DNA of 10,389 nt from Thermoleophilia bacterium (GCA_020438525.1 JAGQUL010000136.1:1-10389), one strand, 5' to 3'; numbered from the stretch's first letter, positions 1 through 6,221 are shown. Numbers and translations are program-made. Notes: generated by a model not told the origin, from the sequence alone.

Positions 1-44
1 GGCCTGCAAAGCCTCGTACACCGGTTCGATTCCGGTCGGCGCCT
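1..44 (+). tRNA. tRNA-Cys (GCA), 3' part; 5' end lies outside the window
   Basis: Seen: the window opens in the 3' half of the anticodon stem-loop. The loop CTGCAAA (4-10) has anticodon GCA at 6-8 and is closed by GGC (1-3) with GCC (11-13). A perfect T arm follows (ACCGG 20-24, loop TTCGATT, CCGGT 32-36). The 3' acceptor strand CGGCGCC is at 37-43 and the discriminator is T44. Anticodon GCA reads UGC/UGU codons, and a U discriminator is the normal identity element for tRNA-Cys, so both agree. No CCA is encoded after position 44 (the next bases are TTG), so CCA must be added by nucleotidyltransferase. The D arm and 5' acceptor strand are missing because of the window edge. Confidence 0.93.
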
Positions 45-47
45 TTG

Positions 48-76
48 AGAAACCGCCTGTGATCGGGCGGTTTTTC
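48..76 (+). terminator. Intrinsic terminator of the tRNA-Cys transcript
   Basis: A perfect 8-bp stem (AAACCGCC 50-57 with GGCGGTTT 66-73) with an 8-base loop starts a few bases after the tRNA and runs into TTTTT (71-75). This is a classic Rho-independent terminator. Read from the other strand, the hairpin is followed by TTTCTC, so it may also weakly stop transcription of the minus-strand gene ending at 169. Bases 77-168 hold nothing I recognise. Confidence 0.88.
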
Positions 77-168
77 TTCGTCTCGAACCTCCGCTTCGGC
101 GTCGACCGGAGCGGATCCGCCGCCGCCGCGGGGTCGCTGCTCCCACCCCCGAGCGTGATCGAGTTCGA

Positions 169-609
169 TCAGTCGGGGTTGCGACGCAGGTACTCGATGA
201 TCGCGTCCGTGCGCTCGCGCGTGAGTGCGAGCTGGGCGCGCAGGTCGCCGTGCCGCACGTCCCGCTGATTGGCCGGCGCGGTGATGAGCGCGCCTGCCTT
301 GGCCACGGCGGCGCGGCTCAGCAGCCGAATGCCGACTGCGGCGTACTGCACGGCGCGACGTGGATCCCCGAGCGCCTCGATCGCGTCGAGCTCGTGGTGG
401 ACGAGACCGATCGTGCCGACCACGCTCGCCATCGAGTCCGCGGTCGGTTCCGGGGCCGCGGCGGCCTCGGCCTGCTGCAGCAGCACCCGCACCGAGCCGA
501 ACCGCTCGAGCAGCTTCGGCGTGAGCGCGGTCGCAGCGAAGCTCGGGGCGGGAACGACCGACGGGGCGCTCAGTGACGTTCGGAGTGAGGGCGAGGGTGC
601 GATGTGCAT
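169..609 (-). CDS. Small alpha-helical protein of unknown function (146 aa)
   Basis: I do not recognise a family. The first 30 residues are rich in Ala, Pro and Ser and probably disordered. From about residue 31 (PKLLERFGSVRVLLQQ) the protein looks helical, with a segment at 60-110 (GLVHHELDAIEAL, then AVQYAAVGIRLLSRAAVAKA) and a charged C-terminal helix at 120-142 (RAQLALTRERTDAIIEYLRR). There is no signal peptide and no clear membrane span, although 95-112 is hydrophobic. The reading frame stays open far upstream, but only as the antisense of the membrane-protein gene at 677. The start at ATG 609 is chosen because a -10-like hexamer TAGCAT lies 8 bases before it and because divergent promoters fit between 609 and 677. 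A four-helix or DNA-associated accessory protein is possible; no function can be assigned from sequence. Confidence 0.7.
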   Translation of the reverse strand: MHIAPSPSLRTSLSAPSVVPAPSFAATALTPKLLERFGSVRVLLQQAEAAAAPEPTADSMASVVGTIGLVHHELDAIEALGDPRRAVQYAAVGIRLLSRAAVAKAGALITAPANQRDVRHGDLRAQLALTRERTDAIIEYLRRNPD

Positions 610-617
610 GATCGTCG

Positions 618-623
618 ATGCTA
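618..623 (-). promoter_or_regulatory. -10 element TAGCAT, predicted leaderless start of the 169-609 gene
   Basis: On the minus strand TAGCAT is followed by 8 bases and then ATG at 609, placing the expected transcription start at or beside the start codon. No Shine-Dalgarno sequence precedes the ATG. I see no good -35 hexamer. It is divergent from the 663-668 element in the same 67-base gap. Confidence 0.5.
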
Positions 624-662
624 CCAGCGCGATCCGCGGCGTCTGCGGCAGAACGACGGATC

Positions 663-668
663 TATACT
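663..668 (+). promoter_or_regulatory. -10 element TATACT, predicted leaderless start of the 677-2146 gene
   Basis: TATACT is close to the consensus TATAAT and ends 8 bases before GTG 677, so transcription should begin at or just before the start codon. A convincing -35 is not visible about 17 bases upstream (around 640-645). There is no ribosome binding site before GTG 677, which agrees with a leaderless message. Confidence 0.6.
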
Positions 669-676
669 CGGCGGCA

Positions 677-2146
677 GTGACGGACGGGCTGCAGCACAAC
701 GGCGTTGACGACGAGCAGGCGCCGATGCCCGCGCGCCGACATTCGGGGTCGGCGGTGGCCGCAGCGGCACCTGCCGCGCTCGCGTGGGTCGTCGCAGTGT
801 CCCTTCCACTGGTGGCAGGGGCGTGGTGGCCGATCGCTGCGTCGCAGGGGCTGCTCGACGAGCACGCCACGACGTTCGCGGACGACTGGATCAGCTTCGC
901 GCCGCTCCATGGATCGTGGGTGCTGCAGCCGTGGATCCCAGCGCTGCTGCAGCGAGCGGCGTGGGAGCTTGGTGGATTCGTTGCACTCTCGGTCCTCGCG
1001 GCGCTGCTGTGGGTCGCGATCACGATCGTGCTCATGCGGATCGGTCGGGCGGCAGGCGCAGGGACCACACCGACGATGGTCGCGACGATCGCGATGTTCC
1101 CGCTGCTGTGGCCGCTCATCCTCCAGCCGCAGACGTATGCCGTGCTGATCGCGGCGCTGCTGGTGCTCGCGCTGTGGCGCGGCCGCTGGTGGTTCGCCCC
1201 GGTGCTCGTGGTGTTCTGGGCGAACGTGCATGGTTCGGTGCCTGCGGGAGCGTTGCTCTGTGCTGCAGCTGCGGCCGGTGCGGCGACCCCGTCGATCCCG
1301 CGCTCGCTCGTGCGCGTTCGTACGCGCGCGGTGTGGTTGGTCGCGTGCTTCGCGGCGATGTTCGCGTCGCCGCTCGGGGTCGAGCTGATCCCGTACGTGC
1401 GAGACATCTTCTCGGTCGACGCGATCGCCGAGCTCACGCCGGCGTGGCAGGGCCGCGACCTCTTCTCGGCCGGCGCCATGTGGATCGCGCTGCTGCTCCT
1501 GCTCGCGATTCGCGGACTGCTCGAGTCGACCGCCGGCCAGCCCACCACGCCACGAGCGCTGCGCGCGGCGCTGCTCGTGCTGCTCGCGCTCGCCGCGCTG
1601 TCGACGCAGCGCCACTCCGTCTGGTTCGCCGTGGTGGCGCTGCCGCTCGTCGCGCTCGAGCTCGACGCCTTCGCGCGACGAAGCCGCTCCACCACCCCTG
1701 TGCGTGGTCGGCGCGTGCTTCGAGCCGCGTGCGCGGTCGGCCTGCTCGCGCTGGTCGCGCTCTCGTTACCGGGCACGTCGACCCAGCAGCGCCTGTCGCG
1801 GTTCGGACTGCCGCCCCGCACGATCACGACGCACGTGTCGGCCCACGACGAGGTCTACGCCCCGATCCGCTCCGCCGACTACCTGCACGTCAAGACCGGC
1901 GCACGCGTGTTCGTGGACGCCCGCCTCGAGCGCTTCGACTCCGCGACGCTCGACGACTATCTCGCGCTCGACGACGGCGACCTCGGCATCCTCGAGCCGT
2001 CGGACGGATCCGGGCGGCGACTGCTGCTCATCGACCGCGCAGACCAGGAGACACTGGACCGCGCGACCCGCGATCGACCCTGCACGCGCCGGATCGCCGC
2101 CGACGACGACTTCGCACTGTACGAGGTCGACGCACCGTGCGACTGA
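677..2146 (+). CDS. Polytopic membrane protein, GT-C glycosyltransferase-like (paralogue 1)
   Basis: This 489-residue protein has a cytosolic N-terminus (1-27), about ten to eleven hydrophobic spans between 28 and 365, and a soluble C-terminal domain (about 370-489). Marks shared with its downstream neighbour are FWANVHGS at 180-187, SPLGVELIPY at 231-240, an R-H pair before a late span (QRHSVWF, 311-317) and VFVDARLERF at 411-420. In bacterial families of this kind the equivalents are N-[LI]-H-G-[GS] and a DxRxE motif in the C-terminal domain. They resemble lipid-linked-sugar (GT-C) glycosyltransferases but are mostly unnamed. The Asp expected in the first extracytoplasmic loop may be D61 or D69-D70, near W71. 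GTG 677 is preferred over ATG 725 because of the -10 element 8 bases upstream and the lack of a ribosome binding site before the ATG. Donor and acceptor are unknown; transfer of sugar to an envelope polymer or protein is inference. Confidence 0.85.
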   Translation: MTDGLQHNGVDDEQAPMPARRHSGSAVAAAAPAALAWVVAVSLPLVAGAWWPIAASQGLLDEHATTFADDWISFAPLHGSWVLQPWIPALLQRAAWELGGFVALSVLAALLWVAITIVLMRIGRAAGAGTTPTMVATIAMFPLLWPLILQPQTYAVLIAALLVLALWRGRWWFAPVLVVFWANVHGSVPAGALLCAAAAAGAATPSIPRSLVRVRTRAVWLVACFAAMFASPLGVELIPYVRDIFSVDAIAELTPAWQGRDLFSAGAMWIALLLLLAIRGLLESTAGQPTTPRALRAALLVLLALAALSTQRHSVWFAVVALPLVALELDAFARRSRSTTPVRGRRVLRAACAVGLLALVALSLPGTSTQQRLSRFGLPPRTITTHVSAHDEVYAPIRSADYLHVKTGARVFVDARLERFDSATLDDYLALDDGDLGILEPSDGSGRRLLLIDRADQETLDRATRDRPCTRRIAADDDFALYEVDAPCD

Positions 2147-2209
2147 GGCGATTCGTGCGACGGAGCGGAGTCGCGTGCCCGAGGCGGCAGGGGCGTCCCT
2201 GCATCCCGC

Positions 2210-2215
2210 TAGGCT
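2210..2215 (+). promoter_or_regulatory. -10 element TAGGCT, predicted leaderless start of the 2223-3695 gene
   Basis: TAGGCT ends 7 bases before GTG 2223, the same geometry as at 663-677, within the 76-base gap between the two paralogues. The second paralogue may therefore have its own promoter and not depend only on read-through. No Shine-Dalgarno sequence or clear -35 is visible. Confidence 0.5.
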
Positions 2216-2222
2216 CCACGAC

Positions 2223-3695
2223 GTGACTGCCGATGCCGCCCCGCAGATTACGAACCGGTTCTGGAACGCGCTGTCGTTCCTGACCGCACTGGCCGTGGTG
2301 GCCGCGCTCGGCAGCCGCACGTTCGTGGCCGACAGCCTGATGGGGCTCTACCTCGGACGCTACATCGACGCGCACGGCATCCCCCACGTCGACGATCTCA
2401 CGACCAACGGCGCGGGGCTCGACTGGATCGACCAGCAGTGGCTCGCACAGGTGCTGTCGTACGGCAGCTGGTCGATCGGCGGGTACACGCTCGCCGCGAT
2501 GGTGTCGGCGGTCGCACTCGCTGCCGCGTTCCTCGTGCTGAGCATGATCCTGCTCCATCGCGGTACGCCCGGCATCCAGGCGTTCGCGTGGGTGGGCGTG
2601 ACGCTTGCGGTGACGCTCAACAACACGTTCATCCGCGCCCAGAGCATCGCGGTGCTGCTGTTCGTGCTCGTGCTGCTGCTCCTGCTGCGCGACGAGGAGC
2701 AGGAGCGCTTCCGACCCGGTATCTGGGTCGGGATCCTGCTGCTGCTCGCGGTGTGGGCGAACATCCACGGCTCGCTGCTGCTCACGATCCCGGCGGTGAG
2801 CGCGTGGGCCGTCTGGCGGGCGTTTCGCGCTCGACGCACGCACGGCCGCGATGCGCTCGGCTGGCTCGGTGCAGCGATCCTGGCGCCGCTGATGATCCTC
2901 GTCACGCCGTACGGGATCGACATCGTCGACTACTACCGGTCCGTGCTCGGCAACGACACGATCGGCAGCTTCATCACCGAGTGGCAGCCGGCGATGTTCA
3001 CTGCGAAGGGCTCGATCCCGTTCCTGCTCTACCTGCTCGCCACGATCGGGACCTGCGGCTTCGTGCTCGGGCGCGGGCGCCGCCTGCCGCTGCTGCCGAC
3101 CGCGCTCGCGGTCTGGTACATGGGGGTGGGAACGCTCGCGCTTCGCTACCACATCTGGGGCGCGTTTCCGGCCACGATCCTGCTCGCCTCGATCGTGCGC
3201 CTGCCCACCTCCGACGCGCCCGACCAGGTCGCCCGTGCCCGACGCCTGCTCACGCCGGTGCTCGTCGCGCTCGTGGTCGGCAACGCCGCGATCATCGTGG
3301 GGCTCGCCCGTCAGGACGAGAAGCAGTGGCTGTCGACGATCCCGGTCGAGCAGGTCGACGCCGCCGCACAGTGGCTCGACGACAATCCCGACTCGACGAT
3401 CCTCGCCGACGATCCCACCTCCCCCGCGCTGCTCTGGCTCCATCCCGAGCAGGCCACCGGCCGTGTCGCGTTCGACGCGCGTCTCGAGCACTTCCGCGAG
3501 CAGGACCTGCGCTCGTTCTTCATCTTCGTCGAGGCGTATGGACCGGAGTGGCTCGACATCGCCGACGGGCACGACGCGATCCTGATGTCGAAGCTCTACC
3601 ACCCGCGGGCGGTGGAGCTGATGGACGACGAGCCGGGCTGGCGCATCGAGTCGAAGAGTCGCTACGGCAGGCTCTACGTGCGCGACGACGCGTAG
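2223..3695 (+). CDS. Polytopic membrane protein, GT-C glycosyltransferase-like (paralogue 2)
   Basis: At 490 residues it is almost the same length as the gene before it, and the same landmarks occur in the same order, so the two are tandem paralogues. It has about ten membrane spans between 14 and 362. In the first extracytoplasmic region ADSLMGLYLGRYIDAHGIP (36-54) is followed by DWIDQQWLAQ (67-76), which corresponds to the D..W..G..I...G.P and W..QEWL pattern of GT-C-like proteins. WANIHGSLL is at 178-186, TPYGIDIVDYY at 228-238, LRYHIWGAFP at 307-316, and RVAFDARLEHF at 414-424 in the soluble C-terminal domain (365-490). This copy keeps the W..Q.WL signature better than paralogue 1 and is the better candidate for a working enzyme. 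GTG 2223 is chosen from the TAGGCT element 7 bases upstream. The gene converges on the AAA ATPase gene with a 9-base gap. The sugar substrate is unknown. Confidence 0.87.
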   Translation: MTADAAPQITNRFWNALSFLTALAVVAALGSRTFVADSLMGLYLGRYIDAHGIPHVDDLTTNGAGLDWIDQQWLAQVLSYGSWSIGGYTLAAMVSAVALAAAFLVLSMILLHRGTPGIQAFAWVGVTLAVTLNNTFIRAQSIAVLLFVLVLLLLLRDEEQERFRPGIWVGILLLLAVWANIHGSLLLTIPAVSAWAVWRAFRARRTHGRDALGWLGAAILAPLMILVTPYGIDIVDYYRSVLGNDTIGSFITEWQPAMFTAKGSIPFLLYLLATIGTCGFVLGRGRRLPLLPTALAVWYMGVGTLALRYHIWGAFPATILLASIVRLPTSDAPDQVARARRLLTPVLVALVVGNAAIIVGLARQDEKQWLSTIPVEQVDAAAQWLDDNPDSTILADDPTSPALLWLHPEQATGRVAFDARLEHFREQDLRSFFIFVEAYGPEWLDIADGHDAILMSKLYHPRAVELMDDEPGWRIESKSRYGRLYVRDDA

Positions 3696-3706
3696 CGCGC
3701 CGCGTC
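3687..3706. other. Inverted repeat spanning the two convergent stop codons
   Basis: GACGCG (3687-3692) and CGCGTC (3701-3706) are perfect 6-bp arms around an 8-base loop that contains the TAG stop of the plus-strand gene. The right arm runs into the stop of the minus-strand gene at 3705-3707. It could act as a shared bidirectional hairpin terminator, but there is no T tract and six GC-rich base pairs can arise by chance. Confidence 0.3.
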
Positions 3707-4931
3707 AGTGCTCGAGCGCGTCGAGCGTCACGACCTGGTCGCCCCGCAGCAGCCCGTACAGCTCCGCGAGCGTCGCGGAATCCTGCACCTGTGCATCCAC
3801 GCCATGCTCGACGAGCCACGCGTTCGCTGCCTCCGTCGGCAACGCGCCGAACTCGACGTGCGCCCAGTTGCGTCCCGGGCGCGCGATCGCCGAGTGCAGC
3901 CGCTCGATCGGCTCGTTGGTGGTGACGAGCACCGACACGTTCGTGCCCTGTCCGAGCATGCCGTCGGTCAGGTTGAGCAGTCGCGACAGCGCCTGCCCGG
4001 CGCTCACCCGCGCATCCGCGGCGATCAGCTCGCCGGCGTCCTCGAGCACGATCAGCTTCGCCCGCGGGCGACGACGCTCCGTGGATCCTGCGTGATGCGC
4101 GTACATGAGCCGCGCGGCCTGCATTCCCGGCATCACGCCGCCGGCCGATCCCACGACCAGGTCCATCGGCATGTCGTCGCTGCCCAGCTCGTCGTCCCAC
4201 GGCTCGTCCACGTCGTGGCCGAAGAGCACCTCCACGAGGTACGACGCACGCTCGCCCAGGAACACCTCCGGGTCCACGATCACGTGCACCTCCACGTGCT
4301 CGCGCCACTCCTGCGCAAGCGCGCGCAGGGCCGTGGTCTTGCCGGTGCCCGGCTCGCCACGCCAGAGCGCGATCCCCTGCGCGCTCTCGGGCGGGCTGGC
4401 CATGATCTGCGCAAGCGCGTCGCGGACGGGCGGCAGGTAGTTGGGCGCGATCTCGTTCCAGCGCGGCGCATGCAGGCGACGAGTCATCGGCTCGGCGCCG
4501 TGCTCGCTCAGCGTCCAGAAGGTGATCGGCACGCGCGGATCCTCGGGCCGGTCCTCCGCGCGCAGCGCATCGCACGCACGTTCGAGCAGCGCATCGGCAG
4601 CCGCGGGGCTGTCGGCGGCCGCTCGGATCTGTGCGCTGCCGAAGTGCACGGTGACCTCGAGCAGCTCGCGCACGCCCGCAGGGCCCACCACCACGAGCTG
4701 CCCGTTGCCGGCGACGCTCGCCTCGGCGGTCATGTCGCACACCGCTTCGACCTCCTCCAGCGTCACGTCGCGAACGCGCAGCGCCGCGCGTCGCACGTGC
4801 GACAGGGAGCTCCCTGCCACGGCGATGTCGAACGCCTGCATGAGATGGCCGTCCGCCAGCACGGCGTTGGCGGTGACGGGAACTGACGACACGAGCGATT
4901 GCTGCATGCCCCTGCGATACCCCGCGACCAT
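3705..4931 (-). CDS. AAA-type ATPase, DUF5925-like, function unknown
   Basis: A 408-residue cytosolic protein. The N-terminal domain (about 20-160) has mixed alpha/beta character and no recognised motif. The ATPase domain starts near 165 (LPPVRDALAQIM). Walker A is GEPGTGKTT at 192-200, a Walker B-like LIVLED at 293-298, sensor 1 in VTTNE at 336-340, and an RPGR motif at 351-354 resembles the arginine-finger region of AAA proteins. The stretch AGQALSRLLNLTDGMLGQG (311-329) and the ERLHSAIARPGR region closely match, from memory, streptomycete proteins annotated as DUF5925 AAA ATPases. An Asp/Glu-rich and Gly/Met-rich insert at about 239-290 separates Walker A from Walker B and seems longer than in those relatives. 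The start is uncertain: ATG 4931 gives the longest form, but ATG 4907 (MQQSLVSS) is 6 bases after TATCGC and may be the real one. Its biological role is not known. Confidence 0.87.
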   Translation of the reverse strand: MVAGYRRGMQQSLVSSVPVTANAVLADGHLMQAFDIAVAGSSLSHVRRAALRVRDVTLEEVEAVCDMTAEASVAGNGQLVVVGPAGVRELLEVTVHFGSAQIRAAADSPAAADALLERACDALRAEDRPEDPRVPITFWTLSEHGAEPMTRRLHAPRWNEIAPNYLPPVRDALAQIMASPPESAQGIALWRGEPGTGKTTALRALAQEWREHVEVHVIVDPEVFLGERASYLVEVLFGHDVDEPWDDELGSDDMPMDLVVGSAGGVMPGMQAARLMYAHHAGSTERRRPRAKLIVLEDAGELIAADARVSAGQALSRLLNLTDGMLGQGTNVSVLVTTNEPIERLHSAIARPGRNWAHVEFGALPTEAANAWLVEHGVDAQVQDSATLAELYGLLRGDQVVTLDALEH

Positions 4932-4940
4932 CGTTCGACG

Positions 4941-4975
4941 CAGATTCTGTGCACGTTCACCCAGATTCGCTCACG
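4941..4975. repeat. Direct repeat CAGATTC...CACG, two copies 20-21 bp apart
   Basis: CAGATTC occurs at 4941-4947 and again at 4962-4968, each followed by CACG (4952-4955 and 4972-4975). The copies are about two helical turns apart, in the upstream region of the AAA ATPase gene and in the gap shared with the divergent acetyltransferase gene. It could be a regulator binding site; the repeat is short and could be chance. Confidence 0.3.
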
Positions 4976-5056
4976 ACCGAGCGTTTGCTGCGGGATGCAG
5001 CGTCCACGAGCGACGGATTCATGGAGCCGTCGCCCCGCGCGGAGCGGCGGCTTCGC

Positions 5057-5062
5057 TATCTT
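5057..5062 (+). promoter_or_regulatory. -10 element TATCTT, predicted leaderless start of the 5071-5571 gene
   Basis: TATCTT ends 8 bases before ATG 5071. No Shine-Dalgarno sequence lies between. The spacing matches the other leaderless-type starts in the window and supports ATG 5071 over GTG or ATG codons further upstream in the same open frame. Confidence 0.5.
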
Positions 5063-5070
5063 CCGACCCG

Positions 5071-5571
5071 ATGGACAGCGAACGACCGACCCTCATGGCC
5101 GAGCGCATCGATGCGGAGGCCACCGTGCCGCTGCGTTCGCGCGTGCTGCGCCCCGGCTACCCGCTCGACGACTCGCGCTTTCCGGGCGACGACGACGCGC
5201 TGACGTTCCACGCGGGAGCCGTGCTCGACGGGTGCGTCGTGTCGATCGCGTCGATGTACCTCGAGTCGCGCGCGGCCGACACACCGGCGGGTGGTGCGCC
5301 TCGGGCGGCAGACCACGATACCGGCACCGCATGGCGACTGCGCGGCATGGCGACGGAGCCTGGGCTGCGCGGTTCGGGGGCGGGCCGGATCGCGCTCGAC
5401 GCGTGCCTCGCGCACGTTCGCGCGCACGGCGGCACGCTCGCGTGGTGCAACGCACGAATCGGCGCGGTGGGCTTCTACGAGCGACTGGGCTGGGACGTGA
5501 TCGGCAGCGAGTTCGAGATTCCGACCGTGGGGCCGCACGTGGTGATGGAGCGACGCCTCGACCGGGACTGA
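5071..5571 (+). CDS. GNAT family N-acetyltransferase
   Basis: This 166-residue protein has the complete GNAT fold order. An N-terminal LRSRVLRPGYP (21-31) and a strand region HAGAVLDGCVVSIASMYLE (47-65) come first. The acetyl-CoA pyrophosphate loop is in motif A, LRGMATEPGLRGSGAGRIAL (90-109), where RGSGAG at 100-105 matches the R/Q-x-x-G-x-G/A signature. A strand TLAWCNAR (122-129) and motif B GFYERLGWDVIG (134-145) follow, then EFEIPTVGPHVVME (147-160). The LRPG, WCNAR and FEIPxxGPH marks are typical of a widespread uncharacterised GNAT subgroup in actinobacteria and firmicutes, probably acting on a small molecule. The substrate cannot be read from the sequence. It is divergent from the AAA ATPase gene (139-base gap) and converges on the EF-hand gene with a 16-base gap. 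Confidence 0.9.
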   Translation: MDSERPTLMAERIDAEATVPLRSRVLRPGYPLDDSRFPGDDDALTFHAGAVLDGCVVSIASMYLESRAADTPAGGAPRAADHDTGTAWRLRGMATEPGLRGSGAGRIALDACLAHVRAHGGTLAWCNARIGAVGFYERLGWDVIGSEFEIPTVGPHVVMERRLDRD

Positions 5572-5591
5572 CGCGCCTCGTGGATCGTCAG
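5568..5591. other. Inverted repeat spanning convergent stop codons of the GNAT and EF-hand genes
   Basis: CTGACG (5568-5573) and CGTCAG (5586-5591) are perfect 6-bp arms around a 12-base loop. Each arm contains the TGA stop of one of the convergent genes (5569-5571 on plus; 5588-5590 read on minus). It may be a shared hairpin terminator, but it has no T tract. Confidence 0.3.
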
Positions 5592-6148
5592 CGCGCGCCG
5601 CGCACGGGCGCGAGGCGGAACGGCTCGTTCGGCACGCCGAAGGTGATCGGGCCGGCGTGCACCGCGCCGTCGTCGAGGTGGTCGCGCAGCAGCCAGTCGA
5701 GCCGCTCGGCATCGGCGCGCGTGTCCACGTCGATGTGGTGCGCGATCTCGTCGGGCGCGAGGTGACCGTCGCCGTTGAGGTCCTCGGGCTGCATGTCGTA
5801 GCGCTGCACGCCGGGAAGCCCGATCAGGAACGTGGTCTGCGCGGGCGTGAGCTCCCGGCTTCGACCGACGTAGCCGAGGTTGGTCACCGGCAGCAGGCGC
5901 ACGCCGTGCGCGGCCTGCTCGAGCACCATCATCGCGCTGTCGGCGGCGAGCCGATCGGCCTCGGCACGATCGTGCGGATCGCTGACGTACGGATCCGCGA
6001 CCGTCATCCGCACCGTGGTCGCGTCGATCGCATCGAGCGCAACGACGACGCTGCCGGGCGCGAGCAGCCAGCCCGCCTGCTGGACGAACGCCGCAGCGGG
6101 GGTCGGGGCGACGGTGACGCTCGTTGGTTCGACGGCTGCAATCTTCAT
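5588..6148 (-). CDS. EF-hand motif protein of unknown function (186 aa)
   Basis: The only recognisable motif is one canonical EF-hand loop, DLNGDGHLAPDE at residues 123-134 (bases 5747-5782). It has all the expected ligands: Asp1, Asn3, Asp5, Gly6, hydrophobic Leu8 and Glu12. Helical flanks are plausible (the exiting side reads IAHHIDVDTRADAERLDWLLRDHLDD). Calcium binding is therefore likely. The N-terminal part (1-115) holds strand-like stretches (SVVVALDAIDATTVRMTV at 33-50) and a helix at 60-82, and I do not recognise it. There is no signal peptide or membrane span, so the protein appears cytosolic, which is less usual for single EF-hand or dockerin-type loops in bacteria. ATG 6148 is 6 bases after TAGGGT on the same strand. 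It is divergent from the metalloprotease gene; a link between the two through calcium is speculation. Confidence 0.82.
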   Translation of the reverse strand: MKIAAVEPTSVTVAPTPAAAFVQQAGWLLAPGSVVVALDAIDATTVRMTVADPYVSDPHDRAEADRLAADSAMMVLEQAAHGVRLLPVTNLGYVGRSRELTPAQTTFLIGLPGVQRYDMQPEDLNGDGHLAPDEIAHHIDVDTRADAERLDWLLRDHLDDGAVHAGPITFGVPNEPFRLAPVRGAR

Positions 6149-6154
6149 GCCGCA

Positions 6155-6160
6155 ACCCTA
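6155..6160 (-). promoter_or_regulatory. -10 element TAGGGT, predicted leaderless start of the EF-hand gene
   Basis: On the minus strand TAGGGT is followed by 6 bases and ATG 6148. An AGGAG lies just upstream of it but 12 bases from the ATG, too far for a normal ribosome binding site. The palindrome at 6171-6186 covers the zone where the -35 would sit. Confidence 0.45.
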
Positions 6161-6170
6161 CTCCTGCTGC

Positions 6171-6186
6171 TTGACGCGTGCGTCAA
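6171..6186. promoter_or_regulatory. Perfect 16-base palindrome, candidate operator
   Basis: TTGACGC and GCGTCAA (6171-6177 and 6180-6186) form perfect 7-bp arms around a 2-base centre. The site sits in the 85-base gap between the divergent EF-hand and metalloprotease genes, just upstream of the minus-strand -10 and 36 bases upstream of the plus-strand one. Size, symmetry and place fit a dimeric helix-turn-helix repressor site. The binding protein is unknown and no copy is seen elsewhere in the window. Confidence 0.45.
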
Positions 6187-6221
6187 TTCCAGCCGAAAGC
6201 TGCATCGACCTGTGGGTTCGG

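Noticed and set aside
1..44. tRNA-Cys 3' end as an integration (att) site for a mobile element
   Set aside because: The tRNA 3' sequence is not repeated anywhere in the window and no integrase, excisionase or phage gene follows it.
725..727. Alternative ATG start (codon 17) of the first GT-C-like gene
   Set aside because: No ribosome binding site or -10 element at a suitable distance, while GTG 677 has TATACT 8 bases upstream.
169..1827. Long minus-strand open frame extending the 169-609 gene to 552 residues
   Set aside because: Beyond 609 it is the antisense of the membrane-protein gene, with Ser/Ala/Arg-rich composition and no family pattern. The ATG at 609 has its own -10 element.
2028..3602. 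Minus-strand open frame of 524 codons
   Set aside because: It is antisense to the second GT-C-like gene, with Arg/Glu/Gln-rich low-complexity translation typical of GC-rich shadow frames.
4987..5001. Small hairpin GCTGC-GGGAT-GCAGC between the AAA ATPase and GNAT genes
   Set aside because: Only 5 bp, no T tract, and no clear relation to a promoter or gene end; expected by chance in GC-rich DNA.
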